Assembly: GCF_905404315.1 (NCBI RefSeq)
Contig: NC_066267.1
Coordinates: 1,936,501-2,000,500, forward strand
Direction: 5' to 3'
Source: Leptidea sinapis
Lineage: Eukaryota; Arthropoda; Insecta; Lepidoptera; Pieridae
Length of the DNA stretch: 64,000 nucleotides
Positions 32,961 through 45,181 of the stretch are shown here, one piece after another. How positions within the stretch are numbered: position 1 is the stretch's first letter; each line of letters opens with the position of its first letter. Below the pieces are notes generated by a model that saw only the letters and a list, made by a program, of their open reading frames with translations, had not been told where the DNA came from and did no database searches. The translations under genes were made by a program, and so were the position numbers.

Positions 32961-35900
32961 TGCCTCGCACAAAAAAAATGTATAATAATAATAAGACAAC
33001 GATACGTGGTTTCGGAGTTCCGATGCCTTTCCGCCGGCTTTATCAGTTCAATTTGATGGTAATGGAGCCCTTACAATTTGATTTGCTTATTAAATATATT
33101 AATTATAATTATATTATTTATATTTTTATATTATTTATTAATCTTATTTAATTATTAAGTACTGTGATGTATACAATTTTATTTTTAAGTACATCTTATT
33201 CAATTTACTGTAATGGGTTTAAAATGCCTGAAATAAATGACATATTATTATTATTATATTATTAATATAACCAAATTTAAAACTAACTATATTAATAATT
33301 TTCGGTAGTCATCAACATCTTCTTCGACTGTTCTAAAACAACGAAGGGTTACGAACTCTAGTAAAAGCAACATGGCTTATGAGTCATCAGATTGAGATAG
33401 AAGTTTGCAGTTGATTTTTCTCCCGAAATCGGTAAGTGCAATATTGCACTAGATTTTTCAGATACACCAAAATGGAAAGTGCCGTACGGCTCACTACGCC
33501 CCGACCAAGTTCTGAGCCTTATTTTGTTTATTTTGCACGGTCTTATAGCTTGTTCCAATAGCTTTCTTATACATTCACTCAAATCATCATAATTATAAGC
33601 AGTCTATTTATACAAGTAAAATAATACGCATTGACAGGCCGCTGCGCACGCGCCATTTCGCGCAGATATATCGCATATCGCGGCGCGGGGGCACTTCCCG
33701 ATTACGGAAGGTTTATACGCCAAAATTCAAAACTAGAGTTACAAATGTATTACGGCGCATTAAGGCGAAGAGTAAGCAGAAAACAGGCAAACATGGTGTT
33801 TTTAGACAAGTTTTGTGGTGAAACTATAGCATTTCGAGCTATGAACACTACTTAATCTTGTTACACATATCCTTAAGTCTTATTTGTAGGTTGCTTATGC
33901 TTGCTGTTAGTTATAGTTGACACTGCCGAGCCTTTATGAACTACTACTTTTCTTTGAAGTTAAACAAGTTTTTTGGCATGGCGTGACGCATTTTTTTGGT
34001 ACTTCTATCATAAAAGTTAGTCCTATAGCTTGTACTTTTTTTTGTAGGTTCATTTATTCAGATTAGTAGTAAATAATGAGGATTGTAAGCATATAAACTG
34101 TTTTCCTCGCAAGAATTTTGAAAATATTGGCTTTGCTACAAAGATGGCGGGCCGGCAGCGGTGAACTCACATCGCTCAAGGTCGCTGGCATTTAGTGTCG
34201 CCTTAAAGTAATGGAAGAATCATTGAAAATATAATTTTGAATCTATATCACCCGATATTTTACCCGAACGGTAATTCAAACAGTAATCCACTAAAATAAA
34301 TATAATTAGAATTAAATACTAAATAACTAATAAAAATAGATAGAGTTACATGTCTAATAAAATTAACCGCGTTTTTATGAACTTCTTACTGTAATTTGTA
34401 TGAAATAAAATAAAGTTCTATTAATTGTATTATTATATCGTTATATTAATGCGTAAAGCAAAACTTTGTACCCCTTTTGAAAGAAAAATGCGTGAGCTAC
34501 GTGAAATTTAACAGAAATAAAGTTTAAATGAAGAAGAAAGCGTTTTTACATGTATAAAATGTCTTATAAATACATTAAATTAATTAAAAAACCGTGTGGT
34601 GTCGTGGGACACCGGATAGGAAAAAGTTCCCTATTATATACTAATTTTACAGATTTACTAAAAAATACGGGCAGTTTCCACTGAATTCCAGTGTATAAAA
34701 TAAAAAAAAGTATGTGTATACTTATGTATGCACGCAAGAAGTTATATTTCTTTGAGGTAACAAAACAAATCCTTAAAACTATTTATTCGTCGTGCTATTC
34801 TACGTTTGTGGAAAGAACAATATTGTAAAAATCGTAAAATAAATTAATGAATATTAACGAATGCTGTATTGTCTTGAAAACTTTGCCTGTCCTAATAATG
34901 GACGAAGAAACCAAAAAAATTAATTAATGTCGCAAACATCAGAAAATTTCTAAAACCTTTTATTTTTATGTCATTATGCGCGCGCAACGTAGGTAATAGT
35001 CAAAGAAATTTATCTTCAATAACATCAAAAAGGTACAAACATCATTATATTTGCTTTTAGTCAATGTAATTTTGCAGTTATAAACCTATTTAAATACGAT
35101 TTAAATATTCGTTTAAGTATTGTATTTTGGTCTGATTTGGCCTTGTTACCAATACTCTAAATAAATAAAATAAACAATCAATGTCATTTGTCAGAAATGT
35201 GTCAAATGTCAATAATTGTTACTTGTCAATTATTTATTTAAAAATAATAATCAGCAAGATATTGTCGTGTAGCAAAGCTCCGACGTACATGAAGAGAGTT
35301 GTCAAACTTCATGTCTTACGTTCCGGACGTTTTTTCCCGGTAAGGGTACCCCTCCTGCATCGTCCCTTATGGAACTTCGTTCCAATATTAATATTACACA
35401 CTAGTGTGTAAGCTTGAATGACACACAACATTCACACATACATTATAGAGGTGCAATTCTTTGACAAATAAGCCCTTATAAAGTTCAAACGCAATAGTAA
35501 AATGAATTATGGTCGAATTTCAAGCTCTGTTTGAATTTTAATCTGTATAAAGTAATTTGTTAGTTAGAAGTAGTAGAATATTACAGAATATAGTTGTCTC
35601 AGGTTGCAGTGCAGGTCCAATCGGAGTGGTTTAATAATGCGTACGATCAGAGACACGCTGTTATTGGTTCGTGGAATAGTTTCGTGTTGGAAAAGCGCAC
35701 GCGCAGGTCCCTTGCCTGTGTGTGCGCGTGGGTATGTGTGTGTGTTTGTGCTCGGCCGCGACGTCGCTCCGCAGTAGGTCAACTAACAAGGTCGCGCCAT
35801 TTCTCTTGCGCGAAGTGGGGGCATCTTCATTGCGTAGTATTTAGTAGTTGTAATGGAGAATTTTATCGAACTTTGATAGTTTACCTAGAAGAAGATAGCT

Positions 35901-36003
35901 TGAGGATTATCAATTGATTTTTTAGTCTGATTTGCATTCGCTCGATCCGGAATTCCGAGTGTTTCAACTGATTAACCCATTCGTTGTTATTTGTGTTTTT
36001 TTA
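32961..36003. other. Long stretch without a gene model; two CpG-rich patches
   Basis: Mostly AT-rich. CpG-rich patches lie at 33640-33720 (TATCGCGGCGCGGGGG) and 35590-35840 (CTCGGCCGCGACGTCGC; also a TG/CG microsatellite at 35715-35750). The open frames through them (33631-33855, 35594-35917, plus) have no domains. Promoters or untranslated first exons are possible; nothing is proven. Confidence 0.35.
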
Positions 36004-36292
36004 TTATGAAAATAAGATAGGAGACGAGCAGGACGTTCAGCTGATGGCAATTGATATGCCCTGCCCATCACAATGCAGTGCCGCTCAAGCTTATTGAAAA
36101 ACCCCAAAATTCTGAGGAGATAATACAACTGCGCTAGTCACATAAGATGTCAGGTCTCATTTGCCTAGTAATTTCACTAGCTATAGCGCCCTCTCTGACC
36201 AAAACACAGTAATGCTTACACATTACTGCTTCACGGCAGAAATAGGCGCCGTTGTGGTACCCATAATCTAGCCGGCATCCTGTGCAAAGAAG
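36004..36292 (-). mobile_element. S1 short retroelement, near full length
   Basis: TTATGAAAATAAGATAGGAGACG to GCCGGCATCCTGTGCAAAG. Both halves are present with small deletions. DNA at 36293-36892 has no supported feature. Confidence 0.8.
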
Positions 36293-36892
36293 GCATCCTA
36301 TGCACACTGGTTATGTGTTTATGTATTTCAAATTTCTGTTGTCAGTGCTTCTAAACGTAAAATCCTCACTGACATTAATATTTAGTATTCAGATATTCGG
36401 TTTGAATGATGCCGTTACATGGTTGTGGGTAGGAATTATACCATCGTTGTACAGTGTTTTTTATATTATGTGTGTCCGCAATTATTCTAATGCATTAATG
36501 AATATAATGAGGGCTTCCGCTTTTTTTTTAAATTAATGTTTGACTTAACGCACCCTCAGCTTCGGAACGCAGAGGCATTGGGAGGGTCACGCTGCCGTCT
36601 TGCAACGACAGTAGGTACAATCGGGGCCGGTTCGTCCGGTTCAGGACCACACTCGCACGGAAATACATAGGAATATATATAGTACATAAAGTACGAACTC
36701 CACACCCCCTTATCTTCCAGCACAATATGAGAGGTTCTAAGACAGACTTTACTGTATAACCCGCACGTTTCTATTACAATTCGATACAAAAGTCTGAGTG
36801 ATCTTTTAAACTACCATCTATACTAGGTATACGTCAATGTAATCTAATTTAATCAATATCTAAGAGAATCAGCGTGGACTTTAAGACTAGAT

Positions 36893-37052
36893 TCTTAGAT
36901 TAAGAACTGGTCTCCGCTGCGCTCCAAATAGATACCGCAGGCGTAGTCGCAAAGTGCGGAACGGAAACTAAAATGCCAGGTTGCCTAGTAAAACTTTATA
37001 AAAATTATACTTCAAGGAATATAAAGTCACTGGGATCACAAATCATCTTTCT
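36893..37052. mobile_element. M1 MITE, truncated
   Basis: TTAGATTAAGAACTGGTCTC and GATACCGCAGGCGTAGTCGC match the M1 end. Cut off at about 37050 where an S1 copy begins. Confidence 0.6.
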
Positions 37053-37288
37053 GCCGTGGAGCAGTAATGTATAAGCATTACTGTGTTTCGGTCTGAAGGG
37101 CGCCGTAGCTAGTGAAATGAATATTGGGCAAATGAGATATAACATCTTAAATCTCAAGGCCACTCAGAATTTTTGGGTTTCTCAAGAATCTTGAGCGGCA
37201 GGGCATTTTGATGCATTTTGATGGGCAGGGCGAAATTACCATCAGCCGAACTTCCAGCTTGTCTCGTCCCTTACTGCCATTAAAAAAA
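37053..37288 (+). mobile_element. S1 short retroelement, 5'-truncated
   Basis: TTTCTGCCGTGGAGCAGTAATG to CCCTTACTGCCATTAAAAAAAAG. It lies inside or beside the truncated M1 element. Confidence 0.75.
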
Positions 37289-37930
37289 AGCTACAACTAT
37301 TATAAATCAACTATTCCATGACATTAGCAAATAACTGACTTTCAATCACTGTTCAATGACCGTTCTTGGGTGCGTTCGTACAATTCACATTGTTATTAAT
37401 AAATCACTTAAAAAACTTGACCACTCCCCTGCCCCGTTCCCCACCTCACTACTCCTTCGCCGCCCCGATAGGATACCTACATTGATAAAACAGCACATTG
37501 TATGTATTTAGGGAGTATTACATCCATAGTTTTTGGCAGGATTTTTTAAATAGAGTAATGCTAAATAATTCTGTTACAATCCGTTACAAAAAATTCTGCT
37601 CTTAAATATTCTGTTAAATCTAGTGGTGTATAGTTATTTGGTGTTTGCATGCTTGTAGTAAATTAAACCTTATATCTTGCTTATAAAACATAGCTGTAAT
37701 ATATAACAGTTAAACAAATAAGCACCTTATTGCATCCTGTTACAGTTCATTTCGTCGTGAAGAGTATGTGATCAATGAAATTAAACGGTATGCCGGTTAT
37801 GTAGGTTCAAGTTAAGTAAGGCAATAGTGCCAAAATATACTAGTAGGGGCGAAAATTATTAAAATTCACCTAGTTTTATGTGAACGTTCTTTGCCTGTGA
37901 TACCTGGTCGACCTGTATTCACTATGTTAA
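37289..37930. other. Unassigned AT-rich DNA
   Basis: No supported feature. Confidence 0.35.
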
Positions 37931-38045
37931 AAACTTCTTGGTAAGTGGTAACCCTCACTTCTGGCATTAATAATTACACAAATTAAATTTATAAACAAGA
38001 TTTATGAACGATGCGGGTCTCGAACGACTCGCAAGCCGAGCTTTG
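37931..38045 (-). mobile_element. S2 SINE fragment
   Basis: The tail (AACCCTCACTTCTGGCATTAA reversed) and the start of the tRNA-like head (GATGCGGGTCTCGAAC) are present; the rest of the head is missing. Confidence 0.55.
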
Positions 38046-38366
38046 TGTATTTATCCAAAATCAATAAATAGGTAGATTTAGAAGAAAACTTATTTTGGCA
38101 CAATGGCCACTTTTGGTGTTACTATCACGGAAAGAGGTTCAATTATAGTATTATTCGACAAATATTTTAGGAAAAATTTGCCTAAAATAGTGTTAACCTC
38201 TTTGCCGTCAGGCACTTGAAATTTGAAAGGAATTTATTTAAAAATTGAATTCAACTTATTTGTTTCTATACCATAAGGCTTTAAGTAGGTATCAGTTTTT
38301 AATATGATAATTGTTTTTATAATTATTTTGGATAATTGATGAAAGTCATGTTGAAAATTCATTTAT

Positions 38367-38664
38367 TTAATGACAATAAGAGACGAGACGAGCAGGACGT
38401 TCAACTGATGGTAATTGATGCGCCCTGCCCATTACAATGCAGTGCCACTCATGATTCTTGAAATACCCAATAATTCTGAGCGGCACCTTGAGACATAAGA
38501 TGTTTCATGATTCAGTCTCAATTGTCCAGTAATTTCATAAGAACGGTGCCCTTCAGACTGAAACACAATTATTATGATTACACATTACTACTTCACGGCA
38601 GAAATAGGGGCCTTATTGCTACCCATAATCTAGCCGACATCCTGTGCAAAGGAGCCTCCCACTG
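38367..38664 (-). mobile_element. S1 short retroelement, near full length
   Basis: TTAATGACAATAAGAGACGAG to AAGGAGCCTCCCACTGG. A block at 38722-38790 (CAATATAACTCCTGTATAAA...GCAATGTTGCGTAAC) is a separate repeat found again at 43848-43905. Confidence 0.8.
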
Positions 38665-38790
38665 GTTGATTGATGTAACTTTGATTTTATTTATACGAAT
38701 AATAAACATTATTTTTATATAACTGTAACACAATATAACTCCTGTATAAAAAAAATGGCAATGTTGCGTAACAGAATGTTTGCTAGTAAC

Positions 38791-39721
38791 ACCACATCTT
38801 AATAAAAAAATATTTTGAAAGTCTGTCAACGCAAAGATGATAGAATTTCTCATTTTTTTGTTAATAATGACTGGTGGTCAAATTCGGCTGCTAGTGCAAT
38901 TAATCTGAACTCGCGTGAGCACTTGCCGCCATATAGGTCAGGGGAACGGATTTTTTGCATTCAAACTTGTAAAAAAAACTGTTTGGCTGTACCTGTTATA
39001 TCTGGCTAGTTTCGATGACATTAAAAAGGTTACATAAACAAAACGAATTAGCAAATCTTTTTCCATGTATTTTTCAAGTGTTGTCTTTCTCTTTTCTTCA
39101 TCCCAATCCACTGGCCTCATGCAGCGATAGCCTAACAACGATCAAAGGGTCAATGAAAACCAGCTCATATCCAGATGTGTGGTCAACGGAAAGTCCAAGT
39201 GAAGGTGTGACTTACCACTACCGGGATTCTCATTGACGGAGTAAAAAAGATATGTCAAAGCAAAGTTATTTGCTTTAGCGTTGAAATTGCTAAGAATCAC
39301 CAGTAGTCAGTCAGTCTGTGTTACCGCTATGGAAGCTGGTGTAGTCAAATAAAAAATTAAAAATGAATATATTATGTAGAACAGTAGTTAAATCTAAAAC
39401 CAAATATAGTATTTTTATGAAGCAGGCGATCTCTTCCAGACACCCATAAACAAGGTAAAAGGTTTTATTAAAACTAGAAGCATATTCATATCATGTAACA
39501 TTATTATTTATTACTAATAAAGTTTTCCATCTCATCAACAGTTAATTCTTGCAATAATACTATTATAATTTAGTAGGCGTTACACAATTTCTATTGGTGT
39601 ACTTCAAGTTCCTATTTGCAGTAATAAATCTATTTTTACCGAATTGATCATTAACATTTCCTCGATCAAGCTAGATGCCAAAATTTCTAGCTCCTAATCC
39701 ACCTGCAACTTAATTAAAGTG
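38791..39721. other. Unassigned DNA with weak coding-like pieces
   Basis: A minus frame at 38938-39138 reads DWDEEKRKTTLEKYMEKDL, more protein-like than most noise here. It has no recognisable domain and frames around it are broken. Possibly a decayed coding or transposon fragment. Confidence 0.3.
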
Positions 39722-39776
39722 GTTTTTTATGGAATAGGAGGACAAACGAGCGTACGGGTCACCTGTTGTTAAGTGA

Positions 39777-41660
39777 TCACCGCCGCCCACAATCTCTTGC
39801 AACACCAGAGGAATCACAGGAGCGTTGCCGGCCTTTAAGGAAGGCGTACGCGCTTTTTTTGAAGGTACCCATGTCATATCGTCCCGGAAACACCGCACAA
39901 GGAAGCTCATTCCACAGCTTTGTAGTACGTGGAAGAAAGCTCCTTGAAAACCGCACTGTGGAGGACCGCCACACATCCAGATGGTGAGGATGATATCCTA
40001 ACTTGTGGCGTGTCGTGCGAAGGTAGAATTCGGCGGCAGGAATCAGGTTAAACAGCTCTTCGGAACACTCCCCGTGATAAATGCGGTAGAAGACACACAA
40101 TGAAGCAACGTCTCTACGCAACGCCAAGTGATCCAGCCGTTCACAGAGCACTGGGTCCCCGACAATTCGAGCTGCTCTGTGTTGCACGCGGTCAAATGGA
40201 TCGAGCTGATACTAGGGTGCGCCAGACCAGAGATGACAGCAATACTCCATGTGTGGCCGGACCTGCGCTTTGTAGAGCGCTAGTATGTGGGCCGGCTTAA
40301 AGTATTGCCGTGCTCTATTAATGACGCCCAGTTTCTTTGAAGCCAATTTGGCTTTGCCTTCCAGATGACCACGAAATTGGCAATCGCTCGAGATTTCGAG
40401 ACCCAGTATTCCGATACTAGGTGAGGCTTTGAGGGAAGTGTTGTCGAAGAGCGGTGATACGACAAATGGGGTTTTTTTTGTGGTAAACGCGCAAACTTGA
40501 GTCTTCTGGGGGTTAAATTGGACAAGGTTCAATTTTCCCCATTCCGCGACCTTCTCAAGAGAGGACTCGATAGAAGACACAAGTTTCTCCCGGCACTGGT
40601 CGACGATTTCCCGAGAGAGACCTGCATGGCCCGTGTATATGGCATCACCAGTGCTGTCGTCTACATAGCAATGAATGTTGGAGGTGTCCAACATATCATT
40701 GATATGCACAAGAAACAGCGTGGGAGACAGCACACAGCCTTGGGGCACTCCAGCATTCACGGGCTTCGGGTTCGAGCAATATCCGTCGACAACGACCTGC
40801 ATGCTACGCCCAGTGAGGAAGCTGGAGTTCCACTTGCACAAGCTCTCGGGAAGCCCAAATGATGGAAGTTTGGAGAGGAGCGCCTTGTGCCATACACGAT
40901 CAAAGGCCTTCGCTATATCCAGGCTAACTGCCAGGAGTTCCCCCTTGCTTTCAATAGCCGCAGCCCATCTATGTGTCAGGTATACCAGAAGATCACCTGC
41001 CGACCGACCATGGCGAAACCCGTATTGTCGGTCGCTGATCAAATGGTGACCCTCTAGGTATACCAAGAGCTGACGGCTAATTATGCTCTTCATGATTTTG
41101 GAGAGCAGGGAGGTAATAGCAATAGGCCTGTAGTTTACCGGATCCGAACTGCCTCCTTTTTTTTGGATCGGATGGACAAGGGCTGACTTCCATGAGTCAG
41201 GGACTAAGCCTTTAGAATAAGAGTGCCAGAATAAACGCGTTAGCACCGGCGTCAACTCAGGGGCACACGTTCTAAGCACGATTGGAGAAATGCCATCCGG
41301 CCCGCTCGACTTCCTGACGTCCAACGAAAACAGAGCTCGCCTAACAGTTTTCTGTCTGAACTGTACTTCAGGCATAGAGCTCTGACACCGCGGGATGGTC
41401 GGCGGTGTTTTTCCGTTGTCGTCAATAGTCGAGTTGGAGGCGAAAAGAGTGCACAAGAGATCGGCTTTCTCTTTTGCCGTATGGGCCAGGGTGTCATTCC
41501 TCATGTGCAACGGCGGCATGGATGGCTGGCTGAAGTTACCAACAGCAGCTTTCGACAACGACCAGAACTTGCGTGTTCCGGTCGGGTAACTGGAAAGCTG
41601 CTCGCCGATTTTGACGACGTGTTTTGATTTTGCACGGGCGATTTGCCGCTTAAAAAATCT
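39777..41660 (-). pseudogene. LINE reverse transcriptase and C-terminal domain, broken
   Basis: The 448-codon frame at 40212-41558 holds the RT core: PVNYRPIAITS (fingers), SLDIAKAFDRVW with the first catalytic Asp at residue 214, AGVPQGCVLSPTLF, and the YVDD catalytic box at residues 298-301. A TAG at 40212-40214 interrupts the frame right after LWSGAP. The same frame continues to 39777 with the C-terminal region (LCERLDHLALRRDVAS ... SFLPRTTKLWNELP). So there is one nonsense codon. The start is in a different frame from the endonuclease piece, so a frameshift lies near 41650. The clade (jockey or close relative) is inferred from motif wording. Confidence 0.85.
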
Positions 41661-42434
41661 GGACGGTTGTATTTCCTCTTAAGAACTATGCAGTTCGGAT
41701 CCTTTGTGCCCAGCGCCGCAACCCAAGCTCGATACGCCTGTTTTTTGCAGTCAGATGCTGCTTTAACTGACGCATCGAACCAGGGCTGTGATCTGCCACC
41801 GATGGGTACTACAGAGTTTGGTATAAAAATATCCATACCCTGTAGTATCACATCGGCTACTGCAACGGCGCAGTCACTAGGATCATCCGAAGGGAAACAA
41901 ACCCTGCTCCAAGGGTAGGATGCAAAAAAGGAACGCATCCTATCCCAATCTGCTGACTTGTAGTGCCAAACGCGGCGGGTCGCTGGTGGTCTGCGACGTT
42001 GGCGTCGGATAGGCACTACACTCCTGACCAGGCAATGGTCGGACGTTCCGTGAGGGGCGTCGACAAAGACCTGGTAACCATCGGGATGTGTAGTCAGCAG
42101 AAGATCCAATAAGGACGGCATGTGGCTATCCACATCCGGGAGCCGCGTTGGCGACTCAACCAATTGGGACAGACCATACGCCAATGCAAAATTATGCACA
42201 GATCGCCCTGCGTAGTCTGTGGTACGTGATCCAAGCCAATCGGCATTGTGCCCGTTGAAATCACCCAAGACTACGATTTCAGCGGAGGGGATCTGTGCAA
42301 GTACGTCGTCAATTGCCGCTTGAACGCAGCCCATGAGATGATCGGTTTCTGCGTTACCACTATGGGACCTGTAGACACATGCATAGATGCGGACGCGGTC
42401 CTCTAAATCTACGCGGAGCCAGAGAGTGGACTGT
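41640..42434 (-). pseudogene. LINE endonuclease domain, C-terminal part
   Basis: Open from the truncation point at 42434. It reads WLRVDLEDRVRIYACVYRS, then VVLGDFNGHNADWLG (the GDFN metal-binding motif) and GTSDHCLVRS (the SDH catalytic motif). The N-terminal endonuclease motifs are lost with the 5' truncation. The frame leaves the RT frame near 41650, by a one-base indel. Confidence 0.85.
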
Positions 42435-42965
42435 CAAACCGTGCGTCACTAAATTCTCTCATCCTACTAATATTATAAATGTGAAAGTTTGTATGACTGG
42501 ATGTATGTTTGAACTTCTTTAACGCAAAATCTACTGAATAGATTTTGATGAAACTTTACAATAATGTAGCTTACACACCAGAATAACAAATAGGCTATAA
42601 TTTATAAAACTAGAGTGTGAATTACACAAAATATAAAAGAAGTGCGATTGTTACTAATAAATACAACTAGCGCCATCTCTTATCAACTAGCAAGGAAAAT
42701 ATCAATACAATTTATGTGGCAAAACAACGTTTGCCGGGTCAGTTAGTATAAAATATATCCATACAAAACAAATATTGAAAATAAAAATAATTATGGGTCC
42801 CATAATAATATCGAAATAAAAACTATCCTATCTCTCAAGTTGGACCAAACTGCACTCCATGAAGTAATACTAATTTAAATCTGTTCATTAGTTTAGGAGT
42901 CCATTGTGGACAAACAACGTGTCACGTAATTTATATATATTAAGATATACAAGAATTGCTTGTTT
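42435..42965 (+). mobile_element. Helitron body (reverse) carrying a second Helitron
   Basis: TGTCAAACCGTGCGTCAC and AAATTCTCTCA lead to 42461, where a complete small Helitron (42462-42746) begins. The host continues with AATATATCCATACAAAACAAA and GGGTCCCATAATAATATCG, as in the uninterrupted copy at 28760-28890 read in reverse. Confidence 0.6.
42462..42746 (+). mobile_element. Non-autonomous Helitron, complete, nested
   Basis: Starts TCCTACTAATATTATAAATG after A and ends GGCAAAACAACGTTTGCC (hairpin, stem GGCAAA/TTTGCC), then GGGTCAGTTAG before T. The terminal CTRR is TTAG here, one change from CTAG. About 285 bp, no ORF. Confidence 0.75.
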
Positions 42966-43116
42966 AAAGATATAAGATTAGTCAGTGATTGAAAGAGAAG
43001 CAAGCCAATACAGTCATTGTGCCATGTCAATAAATCAAACATTATAGATAGAACATTATAAACAGAGACAACTAAAAAGTTGTCAAAACAAAGAAGCGTA
43101 TTAGTATAGTTATTTA

Positions 43117-43850
43117 TGCAACTGTTGTGTAATAAGGGGTATTAAAACACGAATGTGGATTTATCTCACGAGGCGAAGCCGAGTGTGATAATAGTATCAC
43201 ATGAGTGTTTTAATACCTAATTATCAACAGTTGCATACAAGACTTTATTTACACCCAGAATATGAATCCTTTAAAAGATTCTGAAACAGGTTGCTTACTG
43301 CTAACATTAAAACAGCCAGCTGTCTTAGTAGTAACCTAATATCATCCATTACTGATTATATACAAATAAACTCAAGAATTATTTATTTTAGTAGTAATTT
43401 ACATTTTGTATAGAGGAATTATTAAAATTCACTTGAATATTATGTTCTTTTGCAGCGTTTTAAATATCAGGCGGTGTGCTGTCAAAACTTGAATCGCTCA
43501 TTTTTTCAATAAAAATGGCGGGGTTTCGAATAACCTACTTTTTTTTACGGCGCGCCAAATTATTCGAGTGTGGAACGCGTGTAATCAAAAATGTTCTTTT
43601 TTTGAAATTCATACAGATACCACGCATCGAGCAATAAGAATGTGGCTGTATGTTGAAACTCTTTGCGCATGAAGGGATCGAAAAAAAAACAAAGGAGTGT
43701 TGTTATGAAATTCAGTACAACATTACAACACTCGTTTGGATGATGTAATGGTTATTACGACATTGTGTGTTTTAATGTTGGTAATAAGCTAACTGTTTCA
43801 GAATCTTTAATAGAGAATTTAAAGCATGGGTGTAGATAAACATTAATACA
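43117..43850. mobile_element. Inverted-repeat element with an extra terminal hairpin
   Basis: Two features. A hairpin with arms 43117-43150 and 43205-43235 (TGCAACTGTTG...GGTATTAAAACAC against GTGTTTTAATACC...CAACAGTTGCA). An inverted-repeat pair at about 43240-43312 and 43768-43850 (TTTACACCCA...AGATTCTGAAACAG...AACATTAAAACA against its reverse). The interior has no transposase. Looks like a MITE of unknown superfamily. Confidence 0.5.
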
Positions 43851-44399
43851 ATATAACTCCTGTCTAAAAAATTTGGCAATGTTGCGTAACGGGATGTTTG
43901 CTATTATAAAATAAGCAGTAACAGACAAATTAAATGCTGAGCGACATAACCTAAAGCATAAATAAGAATACCAATTGTATGTTATTGATTATTACATGCA
44001 TTGACACTAGTGACACATTAGCAATTCAACTAATATACTGTTTAAGTTTAGAGACTAAATAAGAAACTGTATTTATGTCGAAAACATTTATTATTAAACC
44101 CATCACTTTACAATTTAACCTATAAATAAATCAAAAAATACGTGAAGTATTCATATTATCTATAAAGTTACAAATATAAATAATCATTATCCGAAAAAAA
44201 ACTCTTTTGCGTAAATAATCAATAAATCAACAAAATGATCAAAACCAAACAAAAATAACACAACTAAAAACTTTCAATGTATCAACATTGAGTAAGTTTT
44301 TATTTATTATTATATATTAATAAATAGATGGACAATTTCACTTCATAGAAGATATTTTAACTTCCAATACAAAACGATTACAAGATAAAATTTTCTATA
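43851..44399. other. Unassigned AT-rich DNA
   Basis: 43848-43905 repeats the block at 38722-38790. The rest holds no supported feature. Confidence 0.4.
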
Positions 44400-45181
44400 A
44401 GTTGATTCCCCATTTCATTTATTCAGTCGTTATTCAATTTGGACAATATATCCAATTGTCAAATGTCAGGTGTGTGCGAATTGATCTTAATTTAACCGTA
44501 CCTCGACACGTACTAGTCGACCCGGACGACTATATTACGATCGCGAACGCGACACCAACACCATCATCAACACCATCACCAACACCGACACCAAACCAAC
44601 CACACTGCCCTCGAAGACGTAGGCGCGGCCGTGTACATTAATCAAACCGCTGCCACTAGTCACTTTGACGATTTCCAGCGGCCACAACCTAATATAATAC
44701 GATTCACACACTTTGATAGAAGCCCGACGAGATAGTCCTCGTCCTGTAATCGTTTAACACCACTCACACTCAAATCACAAATCACACACCTACAATAACA
44801 CTACACACAAATAGTCACACACTTACACTCACACATACTTACATAGATATATCAGCGCACTCGCCGGCGAGTGTGAAATCTCTTCAAACCTAGAGTCCAC
44901 TGGACTAACAGATATATTAGATCGTTAGAGATCTTCTCTCCAACCAGCCTAGTGAGCAGGCGGTCCGAGGTTCGAGTCTCCTTCCGAGACGCCCCGCGCC
45001 TGTTAGCTACATTTTCGGCCTCCAAGGCCCCCGCCCGGCTTCGCTGTAAAAGCCTTCAGGGCTATCAGCACAGAGGAGGTTTTTAGTCGGTAGGGGGTGT
45101 TTACACCCGAGCCCGACATATGGGCCCCGTTTCGGGGTCTTCAATACGTAAATATATTTTACTCCTCTCGAAAAAAAAAAA
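44400..45181 (+). mobile_element. Polyadenylated non-LTR retroelement 3' end
   Basis: Ends in an 11-A tail at 45171-45181 after TTTTACTCCTCTCG. Upstream is CpG-rich sequence (GAGGAGGTTTTTAGTCGG, GGGCCCCGTTTCGGGG) unlike its AT-rich surroundings. A frame at about 44500-44641 reads VPRHVLVDPDDYITIANATP, then a TP-repeat and RRRRRGRV before a stop, which looks like an ORF C-terminus. R1-type affinity is a guess. A simple ACC/ATC-rich repeat lies at 44553-44600. Confidence 0.5.

Larger units (their letters stand above)
39722..42434 (-). mobile_element. Jockey-like non-LTR retrotransposon, 5'-truncated
   Basis: The longest mobile element here, about 2.7 kb, 3' end on the left (minus: ...CTCCTATTCCATAAAAAA). 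It keeps the C-terminal part of an apurinic-type endonuclease, the reverse transcriptase and the C-terminal domain, then a short 3' end. It stops at 42434 inside the endonuclease domain, as for incomplete reverse transcription. Fragments of the same family lie at 6230, 7985, 32330, 46990, 47190 and 58868. Confidence 0.85.

Noticed and set aside
33631..33855. Arg-rich plus-strand open frame
   Set aside because: The frame is short and owes its content to a CpG-rich patch. No homology recognised.
38938..39236. Protein-like frames, one with a GSGKS-like string on minus at about 39200
   Set aside because: Frames are short and interrupted, and the GSGKS string lacks the rest of a P-loop domain. 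Not enough for a gene or transposon call.
44402..44641. Stand-alone small gene with a Thr-Pro repeat
   Set aside because: It sits in a CpG-rich polyadenylated element and looks like the C-terminus of a retroelement ORF; the repeat is a microsatellite translation.
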